Of a stretch of DNA of 41,963 nt, positions 32,488 through 41,963 are shown one piece after another. Numbering within the stretch: the first letter of the stretch is position 1; each line of letters starts with the position of its first letter. The DNA lies in contig JADDMT010000196.1 in assembly GCA_021401465.1 (NCBI GenBank), forward strand, positions 1 through 41,963, in the 5' to 3' direction. Origin of the DNA: Teratosphaeria epicoccoides. Taxonomy: Eukaryota > Ascomycota > Dothideomycetes > Mycosphaerellales > Teratosphaeriaceae. The notes under the pieces were generated by a model. It ran no database searches. It had not been told where the DNA came from and was given only the letters and a program-made list of their open reading frames with translations. The position numbers were made by a program, and so were the translations under genes.

Positions 32488-32936
32488 TGTCATAAGGTAG
32501 GTGCTAATAGCAGGAAGGGGATCAGGTGTTAGACTCGTCGAGCTAGTAAAGAATATTGACAATAGCAGTTAACCTTATAACTAACTCTCCTCTAAGCGAG
32601 AGAGGATTAAATTAAGATTAAGCATAATGAAGCTCCTAACTGCCTGTCCTAAAGCTATCCCTATATACTAGAGAGACAAGGCAGCTCTGTAGGATCTGTC
32701 GACAGACCTAACAGACCTATGTCTGTAGATCTGTAGGCTAACCCTATAGATCCTAGGGTCTGTCCTCACGTGACAGATCCTTCCTCCTACGTAGGCCTAT
32801 AGATCTATAGACTAACCCTATAGATCCTAGGATCTGTCCTCACGTAACAGATCCTTTCTCCTACTTATATAGTATGACTTAGGCCCTAGTGCTCTAACTT
32901 ATTCTACTATGCTCGTAACTCATGACATCTATGACA
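32488..32936 (-). repeat. 3' LTR of family-1 chromovirus copy 3
   Basis: A 449-bp inverted copy of the family-1 LTR. Its plus-strand ends are TGTCATAAGG and CTATGACA. It contains the same ATCTGT/ACAGAT motif cluster and a CTATATAC sequence matching the LTR TATA region. Confidence 0.88.
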
Positions 32937-33015
32937 CTATCTCTCTCTTAGCCTAGCTCGTCCCTAAGCTACCTTATTAGTGCGGGGTTTCTCTTGTCAT
33001 TTCTATTGTGTAGTA

Positions 33016-33648
33016 ATGTCTTCTCTTTCTATATTACTACCTTGTGTCATCCTAGACACTAACGCCCCTTTAACGCAGAAACGTAAACACCGCGCGAATC
33101 GAATCTATCGTTAGGGCTAGGATAGCATGAAGTCCTGTACTTAGTGTCAAGAGTTAAAGCTCGTTTGTTAAGTACATATTTCCTTAGGGAAATGTTCGCA
33201 GTGTTACTTTAGTAACTGTCGAAGCTATAACGCGAAGGTAACAGAGGTCAAATAGAAGAAGTTAGGTAATTAGCGGAAAAGACTAATTGCTAATCTTGAT
33301 TATGCGAAGGCGGCTCTAGCCGAGGCTTCGCAGAAGATAATAGAGGCGCATGCGAAGGAGATACGTCTTCGAAAACAGTTAGATGCGGTCGACTATAAGG
33401 TCGAGGATAGTCGTGCCCTTAAGGAGCGTGAGATTAGGGAGGATGAGGCTAAAGAGCAGGCTCTTTAGTAGGCTGGGTTTCTTCTTGACCTAGATCCCTC
33501 GACCGGTCTTGCTCTTAGTCCTACGACATAGAGCGTAATAGAAGGTTTTACTAATGCCTCATATTAGGGTTTCCTGGATGGCGTGATAGCCGAGCCCCTT
33601 AACGGCGTCCCGCAGGAGCCTAGTTGTAGCCTATAATCTCCTCTCTAG
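33016..33648 (+). pseudogene. Antisense accessory ORF of family-1 chromovirus (copy 3)
   Basis: ATG is at 33016 and TAG at 33646-33648. The length is exactly 633 nt, as in the copies at 1028-1660 and 7620-8252. It runs opposite to pol and overlaps its end by 18 nt. Internal stops are 9 TAG and 2 TAA, with no indel. Cys is kept at 41, 44, 51, 60, 63 and 68 (71 is Tyr), the most complete first half of the CX2CX6C motif among the three copies. The coiled-coil segment (EASQKIIEAHAKEIRLRKQL) is uninterrupted from about residue 87 to 150. The product has no family name that I know. Confidence 0.78.
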
Positions 33649-36600
33649 GTTCGTTCTCCTCTCGAAACTTCTTATCTTTTGCTAATAGTTCCGTAGGTGT
33701 TCGAGGGGTTCCTAGGTGTTTTCGGTACTCCTGTATCCTTCCCATTTTACTAAGTACTCTCGCTGTCTGTCCTACTAGCGAGTATCGACGATCTTCTCGA
33801 CAGTGTACTCTAGTTCTTCTACCTTAGGGTCGAGTAGTAAAGATTCTGTTTGTAGTGCTACGTCTAGCGCTACTTGTTCTAGCAGAGAGACATAGAACAC
33901 AGGGTGTATTCTTATCTGCTTAGGTAGCTATAATTCAAAGTTAACTAGTCCTTTCTTAGCCTTAATCGGAAATGGTCCTAGTTTTACAGCGTCTAGTTTT
34001 TTACTCGGCTTATCTGATTTAATGTAATAGCGGAGGAGATACACTTTGTCCCCCTCCTTTAGAATTAGTCCCTTAATTCTCTTACGATTCGCGTACTATG
34101 CCATGTTCTGCTAATAGAACTACAGGTCGAGTCGTGCTTCTGTTTGCAGTCAGCGGAGATAGTCTACTCGTCTAAGTGCCGCTAGGTTAGGATTAGTAGT
34201 TAAGACATCTAGAACGTCTTCTATTATTAATCTATAGGCCATCTGAAATGGCGAGAGTCCTGTTAACTCTGCTAGCGTACTATTATACGCGAGTTATGCT
34301 ATCGGCAACAACTCTACCTAGTTATTCTAGTCCCTATTCACATAGGATCTAAGGTACTATTCTAACGTCTGATTTAGACATTCTGTCTGTCTATCTGTCT
34401 AAGGGTAGAAGGAAGGACTTAGTCGATGTTTGACCTAGAATTGTCTCATTAGGGCTCTCTAGAAGTTAGAGGTAAACACGGATCCTCGATCTGTTACTAG
34501 GTCCTATAGCATGCTATGTAGTGCTACTACCTATTTAATGAAGACATGCGTGATATCTTTAGTCTTGAAGTCTTTACAGTAAGGGATAAACTTCCTAAAC
34601 TTAGTGAATTAGTCGACTACTACCATGATCCCATTAAAGAACTCATTAGTAGCGGGTTCTCTCGACTAAGGTAGTTTAACGATAAAGTCCATGGCGAGCG
34701 ATTCCTATGGCCATTAAGGTACCTTAAGTAGTCATAGTAGCCTATACGGTTTATGACAGTTATGCTTACTTTGTTAGCAAGTTACATATCGACAGATGTA
34801 GTCCTCGATTACCTTGCCTATCCTAGGGAAGTAATATTCTTGTCAGAGAATTTGCTTCATTTTAGACACTCCTAGGTGTCCTGCCTAAGGTATATTATGT
34901 CAGAGGCGTAGTAGTTCTAATCATAAAGATGTGAGCATATATACTAATCCTTAAAACAGAAGGATTCTATCTTCGTCTTCCTAATCCTCCTGTCCATTAA
35001 TGTCGTTACGGACAGCGAGTACAGTTAGGTCGTAGACTAGCGCGTTCTTCAGGTCGTCCCGAAATTCACTAGTCTATGTGACAGTCATAGCCGCGAGTTA
35101 GTTAACTCCTAGCGTGCTATTACTATTTTCCTAGAGAATAGCGTGTTTCTCCTACTTCACGCCCTTCATGTAGTCTGTCTAGCGGCTAAGTGCATTAGCG
35201 CGTGCGTTATCGGTCCCCTTGCGATAGACGATCTTGTAGTCAAAACTAGAGAGCTCCTCACTCTACTAAACCTATTGTCAGTTTAACTCTTTCGTCGTTA
35301 TGAAGTATCGCAAGTTCTTATAGTCTGTGTAGACTATGACCTAGTGCTTAGAACCTTCTAAGTAGACTCGCTAGGCCTTGTAGGCGTCTACTATAGCTAG
35401 AAGTTCTTTGTTATAGACGTCGTAACGGAGTTCAGGTCTAGACAATTTCCTCGAGTAGTAGGCGACTAGCTGTAGTTGTCTACTCGGTCCTAGTTGACTT
35501 AAGCATGCCCTAAGTGCTACGTTAGAGGCATCTGTTTCGACTATAATAGGCTTATCTAGGTCGAATACAAGTAAGATTAGCTAATCTGTAAATTGTCGCT
35601 TAAGTTCCTTGAAGGCATTCTGTTAGGCGTAGTCCTATACGAATAGTGTATCCTTCGTCGTAAGAGTTGTAAGTAGTGCCGTAATCTTCGAATAGTTTGC
35701 TACAAATCTTTAGTAGAAATTAGCGAATCTAAGGAAGGACTATACTTCCTTAACATTAGTTGGCGTAGGCTATTCTTTTACGACTTAGACTTTCTTAGTG
35801 TCTATCTTAATTCCATTCTATGCTACTACATAGCTAAGGAATTGTACTTCCTACTTGTGAAACTCGCTCTTCTAAGGCTTGACCTTTAACCGGTAATCCT
35901 GGAGTTTCTGAAGTACCTTGCGCATGTAAGTCCTATACTCTTTAATCGTCCGGGAGTAGACGAGGATGTCGTCTAGGTATATAACTACAAAGACGTCAAG
36001 GTACTCTCGTAGCACGTTGTTAATAAATGCCTGCTATGTAGCTAGGGCATTTGTTAACCTAAATAGCATAACTATGTACTCGTAGTGTCTGAACCTAGTT
36101 CGAAACGTAGTCTTCTATTCTTCGCCTTCCTTAATTCAAATTTGGTTATATACTCTAGGTATGTCAAACTTCAAGAACTATATTACTCCTTGTAGGCAGT
36201 CCTGCAATTCCGAGAGCAAAGGAAGCGGATAACTATTCTTTATTGTAATGTCGTTTAATCTACGATAATCTACGCAGAGTCGCTAGTTATCTTCCCCCTT
36301 AGGCACAAACAGGATTAGATATCTGGCCGGGGACTACGACTCGCGGATGAAGCCTTTCTAGAGGTTGTCTTCTAGGTATTTCCGGAGAATCTCTAGTTTC
36401 GCCGCTAATAACAGGCGAACTAATTGCTTCGTTAGTGTCTTGCTAGGGAGTAAGGGTATCCTGTAGTCCTACTCCTAGTGTTCTAGCAGAGCCTCTTAGT
36501 CGGGTTCTTCCTCGAAAAGAGTAGCGAACTCTTTATACTTATCAGGAACTATGAATTCGACCTTGACTTCTAATTACGTTGCTTTGACCTATAGGACATG

Positions 36601-37132
36601 CACTTCCTGTTCTAGATCCTTGATAGCGGCTACTATCTTGCTTGAAGTCATAGCACATATTTCGATCTTGCCTAGTACGTCGTGTACTACAGGTAGAGGT
36701 ATCGATCTTAAGAGTTCCGGGAACTAGATCCTCTCATTCTTCTAGTCGATATAGGGGTTAGCGTTTCTTAGCCATAGTAACACTAGTACTACATCCGAGC
36801 CTAGTGACTCTATAATGTCAAACTAGAGCATCTCTTAGTAGCGTCCTATCTGTAGAGGCATTATCTTAGTCTCTTCGTTAACTACTCCTTAGTTATACGT
36901 GACCGGCTTTCTATTAATTACTTGTAGCGAGAAAGCATTCGTCTTCGCCTGTAGCTTTATCCTAGCTGTCCTGGCGAACTTAGGCGTCATGAAGATTCTA
37001 GTACATCCTGAATCTATTAAGGCCCTAGCTAGCGTCTTGTCGATGTGTACCTATACTCTAAGGTTGTTCGCGTATCTAGCGCTAATCGCGGCACATCGTT
37101 GCAGCCCTGTCTAGTCTGTCTGTAGGTCTAAT
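33631..37132 (-). pseudogene. pol of family-1 chromovirus (copy 3), RIP-damaged
   Basis: The protease DSG region is near 37010 and reverse transcriptase YLDD is at 35968-35979. RNase H lies at about 35200-35560, the integrase finger and core at about 34250-34900, and the chromodomain at about 33665-33810; the stop is at 33631-33633. As in the other copies, nonsense changes are mainly TAG. The N-terminus is cut off at the junction with the solo LTR, so this copy lost the gag-proximal part by deletion or rearrangement. Confidence 0.88.
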
Positions 37133-37488
37133 ATAGATGTATATGCTATATGATATAGAAATATCTCGTAGTGTGACAGAGTAATCCGACCTTTTAGTAG
37201 GTACAAGACAGCGCTAGTTTCTGCTTATTGCAGAGGTAGCGCTAAGGGTGCTTATAACCCCTAACGCTCCTTAATTAGGGAAAGCATGTCTAAGCCTAAC
37301 CCCGTAGGGGTACTGTAGGGTTAGCGACATAGGGGCGTCCTACGTCAACAACTAATCCTACTTAGACGACATATAAGCTAACGTATGTACGAAGGACCCC
37401 CTTGCTATATGTAGCAGGGTTACTACATGCTAAGGGTAGGCATTAGAACCCATACGGTTCAAATAGCCCCCTAGTATTAACCGTATTA
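37129..37488. repeat. Solo LTR-like repeat, copy B
   Basis: This is a 360-bp homologue of 10025-10414, beginning TAATATAGATG and ending CCGTATTA. It is less AT-mutated than its partner, so its end keeps the CCG that points to original TG..CA termini. It directly replaces the upstream part of the family-1 copy at 32488-37132. Confidence 0.6.
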
Positions 37489-38295
37489 CTACCTCTCCTC
37501 CTATGAGGATGTCCCTAGCCTTACTAAGTAATGCATGCAGAACATATAGGGTATAGGATGTAGCACGCTTATACTACGCAAGGGTAAATAGGTAGATAGC
37601 CTACGTAACATGTGTCATGCGTATACCTTAATACCTTCGTAGCAAGTACAGGGCGGAGGCTACTAACTCGGGCGGGTTTTAACCTGTTACATGTTAGGCG
37701 GCTTTGTAACACCTTCGCTTTACATGCAGATCGAGATATCAGGACACTACGAGCATGTACTTCAGTTAATCCTTGAAATTATAGGGCGAGCATGCGCGCT
37801 AGCCTCGCTAAGTAGCTTGGCTATCCCTATTTAGTCGTGACTATGAAGAACATGTCACAGAACCTTAGGGTAGTAGGAAAGTACGCGGACGCTCTACGCG
37901 CGCTACTTGAAACAGCTAGAGCGCGCTCCTAGCGCGGGCCTCGCTACATTTTCATGCTAGTAGGCTAGCATGAGTACAGTTAGCGCACATGCGTAACAGC
38001 CGCGTTATCCGTTATTACATTATTCGGTCCCCTTGTAAGTTAACTAAAGGCAGGTACTCTGCGCATGTAGTTCGAGTCACTAGCTTAACGGTTACGGTAG
38101 GCAACAGGGGGGCTGTCAGAGGGTATAAAAACCTCGTCGCTTTCCTAAACTTCCTGTTCTAAGACACTAACATTAACCTCCGCTCCTATTTCGCTTAGCT
38201 TGCGCCTCGCTATGTCTGTAGGTCTATACTAGAGCTTCTTCTTCTTTAATTAATCAATTAAGATCAATTAACCTGTCTTAGCTATAATAGCTCAT
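37489..38295. repeat. Probable 3' LTR region of family-2 chromovirus
   Basis: Non-coding sequence located where the 3' LTR of the minus-strand element should be. A pyrimidine run GCTTCTTCTTCTTT (about 38233-38246) reads as a polypurine tract on the minus strand, placing the LTR edge near 38225. The other edge may be TGTTACATG near 37684. Both limits are inferred, because the second LTR is outside the window. Confidence 0.45.
38124..38130 (+). promoter_or_regulatory. TATA-like box on the antisense strand of the family-2 LTR
   Basis: TATAAAA within GGGTATAAAAACC, about 165 bp upstream of the ATG at 38296 and on the same strand. It is well placed to drive the antisense ORF rather than the element's own minus-strand genes. 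Function is inferred. Confidence 0.45.
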
Positions 38296-39783
38296 ATGCT
38301 GCAGACTAAGTTCGACGCTACTTACTCTGCCTGTAATTGTCGCTCGTGTTAATAATGCCTTGACAACCTTAGTAGCTAAGCTGCATACATCTCTCCTCCG
38401 CGTGTTAGTAAGGCGTCCCCTACCCGCGAGGTATGCGTGACTTATACTAACTAAAGCGTAGCTAAGATCTACGTCAGCAGATTTAATGAGAGCAGTGTCT
38501 ACTATAATTGTGTCAACTATAATAGCAAGCATCAAAAATGCCAAGACCTCCCTAAAGAGGTATATAGCGAGTACAACTAGCTCTGCCATAACATCGATGA
38601 CTTCTAGAGTGCGCGTAACAAGGGGATTGCTAAAGGCACTCTGACTATAAACAGGCTACAGGCTAAGTACCGCGAGGCACTCGCCTACCTACTTAGCGCC
38701 CTCTTGTGCTTTACCGCGACTACTAACCGTTCTTATAGCAGTGTTCGCTTCGACTCTCTACTAACAGGCGAAAACGTTTATCTAGGTCTAATCGTAGACT
38801 TAGTCTAGAAGATCTTAAAGGTACTAACCGTTTAGGTCGAGACCTTCGCCATAGTACGCATATAGTGTAGGTACCCTCTAAGTATAAATGCTGACTTTCT
38901 CTACTAGGCTAACGTTAGCGTCGAGAAATATCTAACTAGCCGTCAGCGTTAGTAACTCGGGGCCCTTGCCTCTATTAACGATGACTTTAAGACGCGGATG
39001 ATCCGCAAGAAGGTCATCAAGCAATTCACTACTCCCGCCGCTAAGGCTACGCCCTAGCGCCATACCGAGAGACAGCCTGCCTCTAAGCCAGTCCTAAGGA
39101 CTAAGCCGTAAGTTACTTACTCGAATCCTGTCGCGTGCGTATAGCTAACACATTGTAGCGCCGCTGCCTACGCTGCCTTGACGCTACTATCTAAGAAGAA
39201 GAAGAAGGCTAGGGCCAAAATTGAGGTTAGCGACAAGGAAGCCAAACCTTCCCTGCTTGCGACCCGCACTACATCTGTCAAGACGCTAAGGCACAAGCCT
39301 CTAGGCTAGATCTTTAAGGATGAGGAGGATAACAACGTCTAGAATACCTTCGGTCCTAACGTGATCCCTTTACGCTGTAGTTTTACTATACTAGTTACGC
39401 CTAAGGGGGACACTAAGTCCGATGATGTAGTCGACACTCGTGTCAAGAAGCGCAAGATGATCTCGAGGGCCGAGCGCGACAGCCGCAAGGGCGCTCGAGT
39501 CTCTTCGCCTTCTAATGCTAAGGATGAGGTAGTTGTCGCGACTAGGCGCGGTAAGGATGTCGCTAGTTCTCTAGCTACTATGAGCTCTAAAGACGAGCTC
39601 CCTCGTAACCTACTAAAGAAGAAGATGCCGGCCTCTCTTTGTGGCGTTACTACCCCTGTCACTCATAGTCGCTTCGGGGTGTTTAGTAGACCCCGTGCGG
39701 GTAGGCAGTCCCTAGTAGACTATAACAAGAAAGACTCTCCTGCTTCGGGTTTAGTTAGGAAGCCCCTAACTAGTTGTCGCTAA
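38296..39783 (+). pseudogene. Antisense accessory ORF of family-2 chromovirus, Cys-cluster protein
   Basis: A single frame of 496 codons runs from ATG 38296 to TAA 39783, broken by 11 TAG and 6 TAA and no TGA; its last 141 codons are fully open. It lies between pol (minus strand, stop at 39924) and the presumed LTR, converging on pol with a 140-nt gap. The N-terminal region is Cys-rich (Cys 13, 15, 18, 21, 47, 72, 82, 97). Around 72-97, Cys72-X2-Tyr75-X6-Cys82-X7-Tyr90-X2-Tyr93-X3-Cys97 becomes a Zn2Cys6-like pattern if the three Tyr codons (TAT, TAT, TAC) are RIP-changed Cys codons. The middle has helical segments (RLQAKYREALAYLLSALL). The C-terminal half is very basic and Ser-rich, with nuclear-localisation-like runs (SKKKKKARAK, RVKKRKM). 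It lacks a gag zinc knuckle. I do not recognise the family. Confidence 0.65.
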
Positions 39784-39923
39784 GCATTAGCTACGAAGCT
39801 AATCTGAGCATGTCTCTTGTTCTCCTTAGGTTTATTCTAGGTATGCCTTTAGGCATCAATGATGTATAAGTAGGGCGTTTGCTTCTTGTTATTACTCCGC
39901 GCGTTATGCGCTACATATACATG

Positions 39924-41963
39924 TTAAGAATTCTGCTCTAAAGCCCTTATCTCCCTACGAATCGACCTTCTTAAGCCCTGCTTACGCCTCCTCCGCTCTT
40001 CGAATTCACGAATAGCTTCTAGAGTGTTCTTGTAGTCTTCAGCTAGAACCTATTATGTGTACTTAGGTAGGTATCCTTTCTACTTTACTAGATAGTACGT
40101 TACGCCCTTACGCTACATACTATCCTTAATACCCTTAACTTCCTACTCTTCGTTCTCTTCTGCTACTAGCATCAGGTCCGCGGGCTCTTTGCCCTTACGC
40201 TATACCTATAGTTCGAGTAGAGATACGTAGAAGACATCATGCACATAATACGACAATAGTAACGATAGCTAGTACGCCTGCAAGCCTATCGCGTTGCGTA
40301 TCTGGAAGGGTCCGACAAACCTTGGCGTCATCTTCTTGCTTAGAAGTTTTAGCTTAAGATTCTTCGTCGACAGTATCACCTTCGTACTAACTACGTACTA
40401 CATTAGTTTAGCATAGGCGTTATTATGTTTAATCTAGGATTCTGAGGCCTTTTTCTAGTATTCTATTAGCACCGAATGTACCTCGCGCATACGCCGCGCT
40501 AATTCTGCAGCGGCTAGCACCCTCTCCTTAGAAGACTCGTCCTAAGGCGGTTCTAGGTGTATTTCCGGATTAAAGCTATAAAGAATCTAAAATGGCAACA
40601 TGCGCATAGTAGCATACACGCTGTTATTAACTGTAAATTCCGCCATAGGAATTACGTCAGCCTAGGCATCCTGGTTCTTAGCGTAGTAGTACTAAAGGTA
40701 CTACTTAAGAGTCTAGTTCATACGTTTAGTCTGACTATTAGTCTGTAGATAGAATGCTATACTTAGGCGGTGCTTAACACGCGCCTTAAACACAAATTCT
40801 TGCTAGTATTTACTAGTAAAGACAGAACGTCGATCTAATAGGATACTTCGGGGGACACTAAAGCGCTATATGACTTCATCGCGAAGTAGTCGCGTAAGCT
40901 CGCTACTTGTGCATCTTTTCGTACATAGGATGAAGACATTTATCTTAGAGTATTAGTCGACTACTATAAGGATAGCATTAACTACATTGCCTCTCTACTT
41001 TGCTAGCGGCAAATTAGTAATAAAATCTATAGTTAAGTCCTACTATAGTCTCTCTAGTAGTAGGAGCGCCTAAGCATCGCTATAGGGGCGATAGCGCCGA
41101 GATTTGCTAACCTAGCATGTCTAGCAGGATTTGACGTAGTTAGAGACATCCTGTTCTAGCGTTAGCTACTAGTATTTACGTCTAAGAAGTGCGATTGTCT
41201 TCTCTGCGCCAAAATGGCCTGCGAGTTTATCGTCATGATGAATATAGAGGAGCTACGAACAGAGCGCGTAGTTAGCAGGTACATAGAGCCTATTGTTAAA
41301 GTACTACAAGTTGCCTAACTTAGTCTAGTACTTCGTACTACCTATAGTGTCCTAGAGGGCTACACCCTTATTAATTAACTCTAGTTCTCGCTCTTGCAAC
41401 CGCTGAATAAGTCTCGAGACTTCTTTAAAGGGTTCTTTAGACATCGCATGCTTACCGCATATAAGCTAGTTAACTACTTCACGGATCGAGCTAGACGCGG
41501 TTACTATAACCGCTAGATAGGAGGGTTCGTCGCTAGCGGAGGCCGTGAGGCCCTATTAGACCTGTAGTCGACCTATAAGAGGAGCTAACGACAGATTGCT
41601 ACCCTAAACTACAAGCTTCGTTTGTAGCGTAGGGAGAAGCTATTAGTTACGCTCCTCCCTAGTGTCGTAGTCCGGTTGTCGCGAAGGACTGTTAGCCGGA
41701 TTCGTCTTTCCGGAACGATGCTAGATAACGAAGTCAAAGCTAGCGAGGAAAGTCGCCTACCTTGCTTGCCGACTACTTAGCTACTTTATGCCTATAAAGC
41801 CACGAAGGTTATTATAGTTAGTAAGCACTTTAATAAGGTACGCTACGCCTTCGAGGTAGTGTTAGTACTCCTTAAAGCCGTTAATAATAGCTAAAAGCTC
41901 TTAGTCGTAAGTCTTATAGTTAAGCTTAGCGCCCTGCATCTTCCGCGACTAGAAGGTAATCAG
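39924..41963 (-). pseudogene. pol 3' part of a second chromovirus family (family 2), RIP-damaged
   Basis: Reading leftward from the window edge: the RNase H end (YD-stop-ELLAIINGFKEY, HYLEGVAYLIKVLTNYNNLRGF, LSSRQAR), then the integrase H2C2 finger near 41050-41230 (AGHFGAEKTIALLRRKYY). The DDE core follows to about 40560, then a chromodomain-like end at about 39960-40150 (VTYYLVK-stop-KGYLPKYT). The frame closes at TAA 39924-39926. The sequence is clearly different from family 1. Most premature stops are RIP-type TAG/TAA. The 5' part lies beyond the window. Confidence 0.85.

Larger units (their letters stand above)
32488..37132 (-). mobile_element. Family-1 chromovirus, inverted and 5'-truncated (copy 3)
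   Basis: In minus-strand order: pol from just upstream of the protease (37132) to its stop (33631), then the antisense ORF region, the purine tract and the 3' LTR (32488-32936). Gag and the 5' LTR are missing. Similarity to the copy at 1740-8803 stops at its position ~4136 and is replaced by the solo LTR at 37129-37488. The coding regions carry the same class of RIP stops. Confidence 0.9.

Noticed and set aside
38296..39783. Interpretation of this frame as gag of a plus-strand element
   Set aside because: No zinc knuckle and no plus-strand pol follow. The neighbouring pol is convergent, and family 1 has the same arrangement. Not fully excluded because the element is incomplete in the window.
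1..41963. CRISPR arrays, rRNA or tRNA genes
   Set aside because: I saw no regularly spaced direct repeats with unique spacers and no convincing tRNA or rRNA sequence. A dedicated tRNA scan was not possible here.

Overview
The window looks like nuclear DNA of a filamentous ascomycete. The codon style, the 54-76 nt introns with GTRAGT/GTATGT donors and CTGAC/TTGAC-type branch sites, and the gene set (class IV chitin synthase, Skt5-like activator, Vps53, GH18 chitinase, hexokinase) all point that way. A Dothideomycete is my best guess, but that is inference. There are two compartments. A GC-rich gene island without obvious RIP damage lies at about 11.1-28.0 kb. On both sides it is flanked by LTR-retrotransposon sequence riddled with C-to-T/G-to-A changes; the stops are mostly TAG, fewer TAA and almost no TGA, as expected from repeat-induced point mutation (RIP).

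Left block (1-11 kb). A Ty3/gypsy chromovirus (family 1) occurs as the 3' part of one copy (1-1739) that shares its LTR (1740-2229) with a full-length copy (1740-8803). Next come a Ty1/copia RNase H remnant with a probable LTR (8.86-9.98 kb), a solo LTR (10025-10414) and decayed AT-rich sequence.

Gene island. A Skt5/Chs4-like SEL1-repeat protein (minus strand, 12148-14157) and a class IV chitin synthase (plus strand, 15391-19369, one intron) are divergently paired across a 1.2-kb intergenic region. Vps53 (minus, 21261-23864) and a secreted, possibly GPI-anchored GH18 chitinase (minus, 24165-25484, two introns I could resolve) follow. A 183-bp GTCAA-rich element with 14-bp perfect terminal inverted repeats and a broken hexokinase gene (26569-27952) form the right margin. 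Chitin synthesis, its activator and chitin hydrolysis are thus close together.

Right block (28-42 kb). It holds an 0.8-kb near-perfect inverted repeat with essentially no loop (29158-29968), a 2.5-kb decayed stretch, a third, inverted and 5'-truncated family-1 copy (32488-37132), a second copy of the solo LTR (37129-37488), and the 3' part of a second chromovirus family (pol on the minus strand, 39924-41963).

The main discovery candidate is an accessory gene inside the retrotransposons. In family 1 every copy carries, between pol and the 3' LTR, an antisense reading frame of exactly 633 nt (211 codons with the stop). It converges on pol with the same 18-nt overlap each time and encodes a Zn2Cys6-like cysteine cluster followed by a coiled coil. 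In family 2 the same slot holds a 496-codon antisense frame (38296-39783), also convergent with pol. It has a comparable cysteine spacing once TGT/TGC-to-TAT/TAC RIP changes are allowed for. Two different chromovirus families with a convergent antisense zinc-cluster-like gene in the same position is not something I recognise from described elements.
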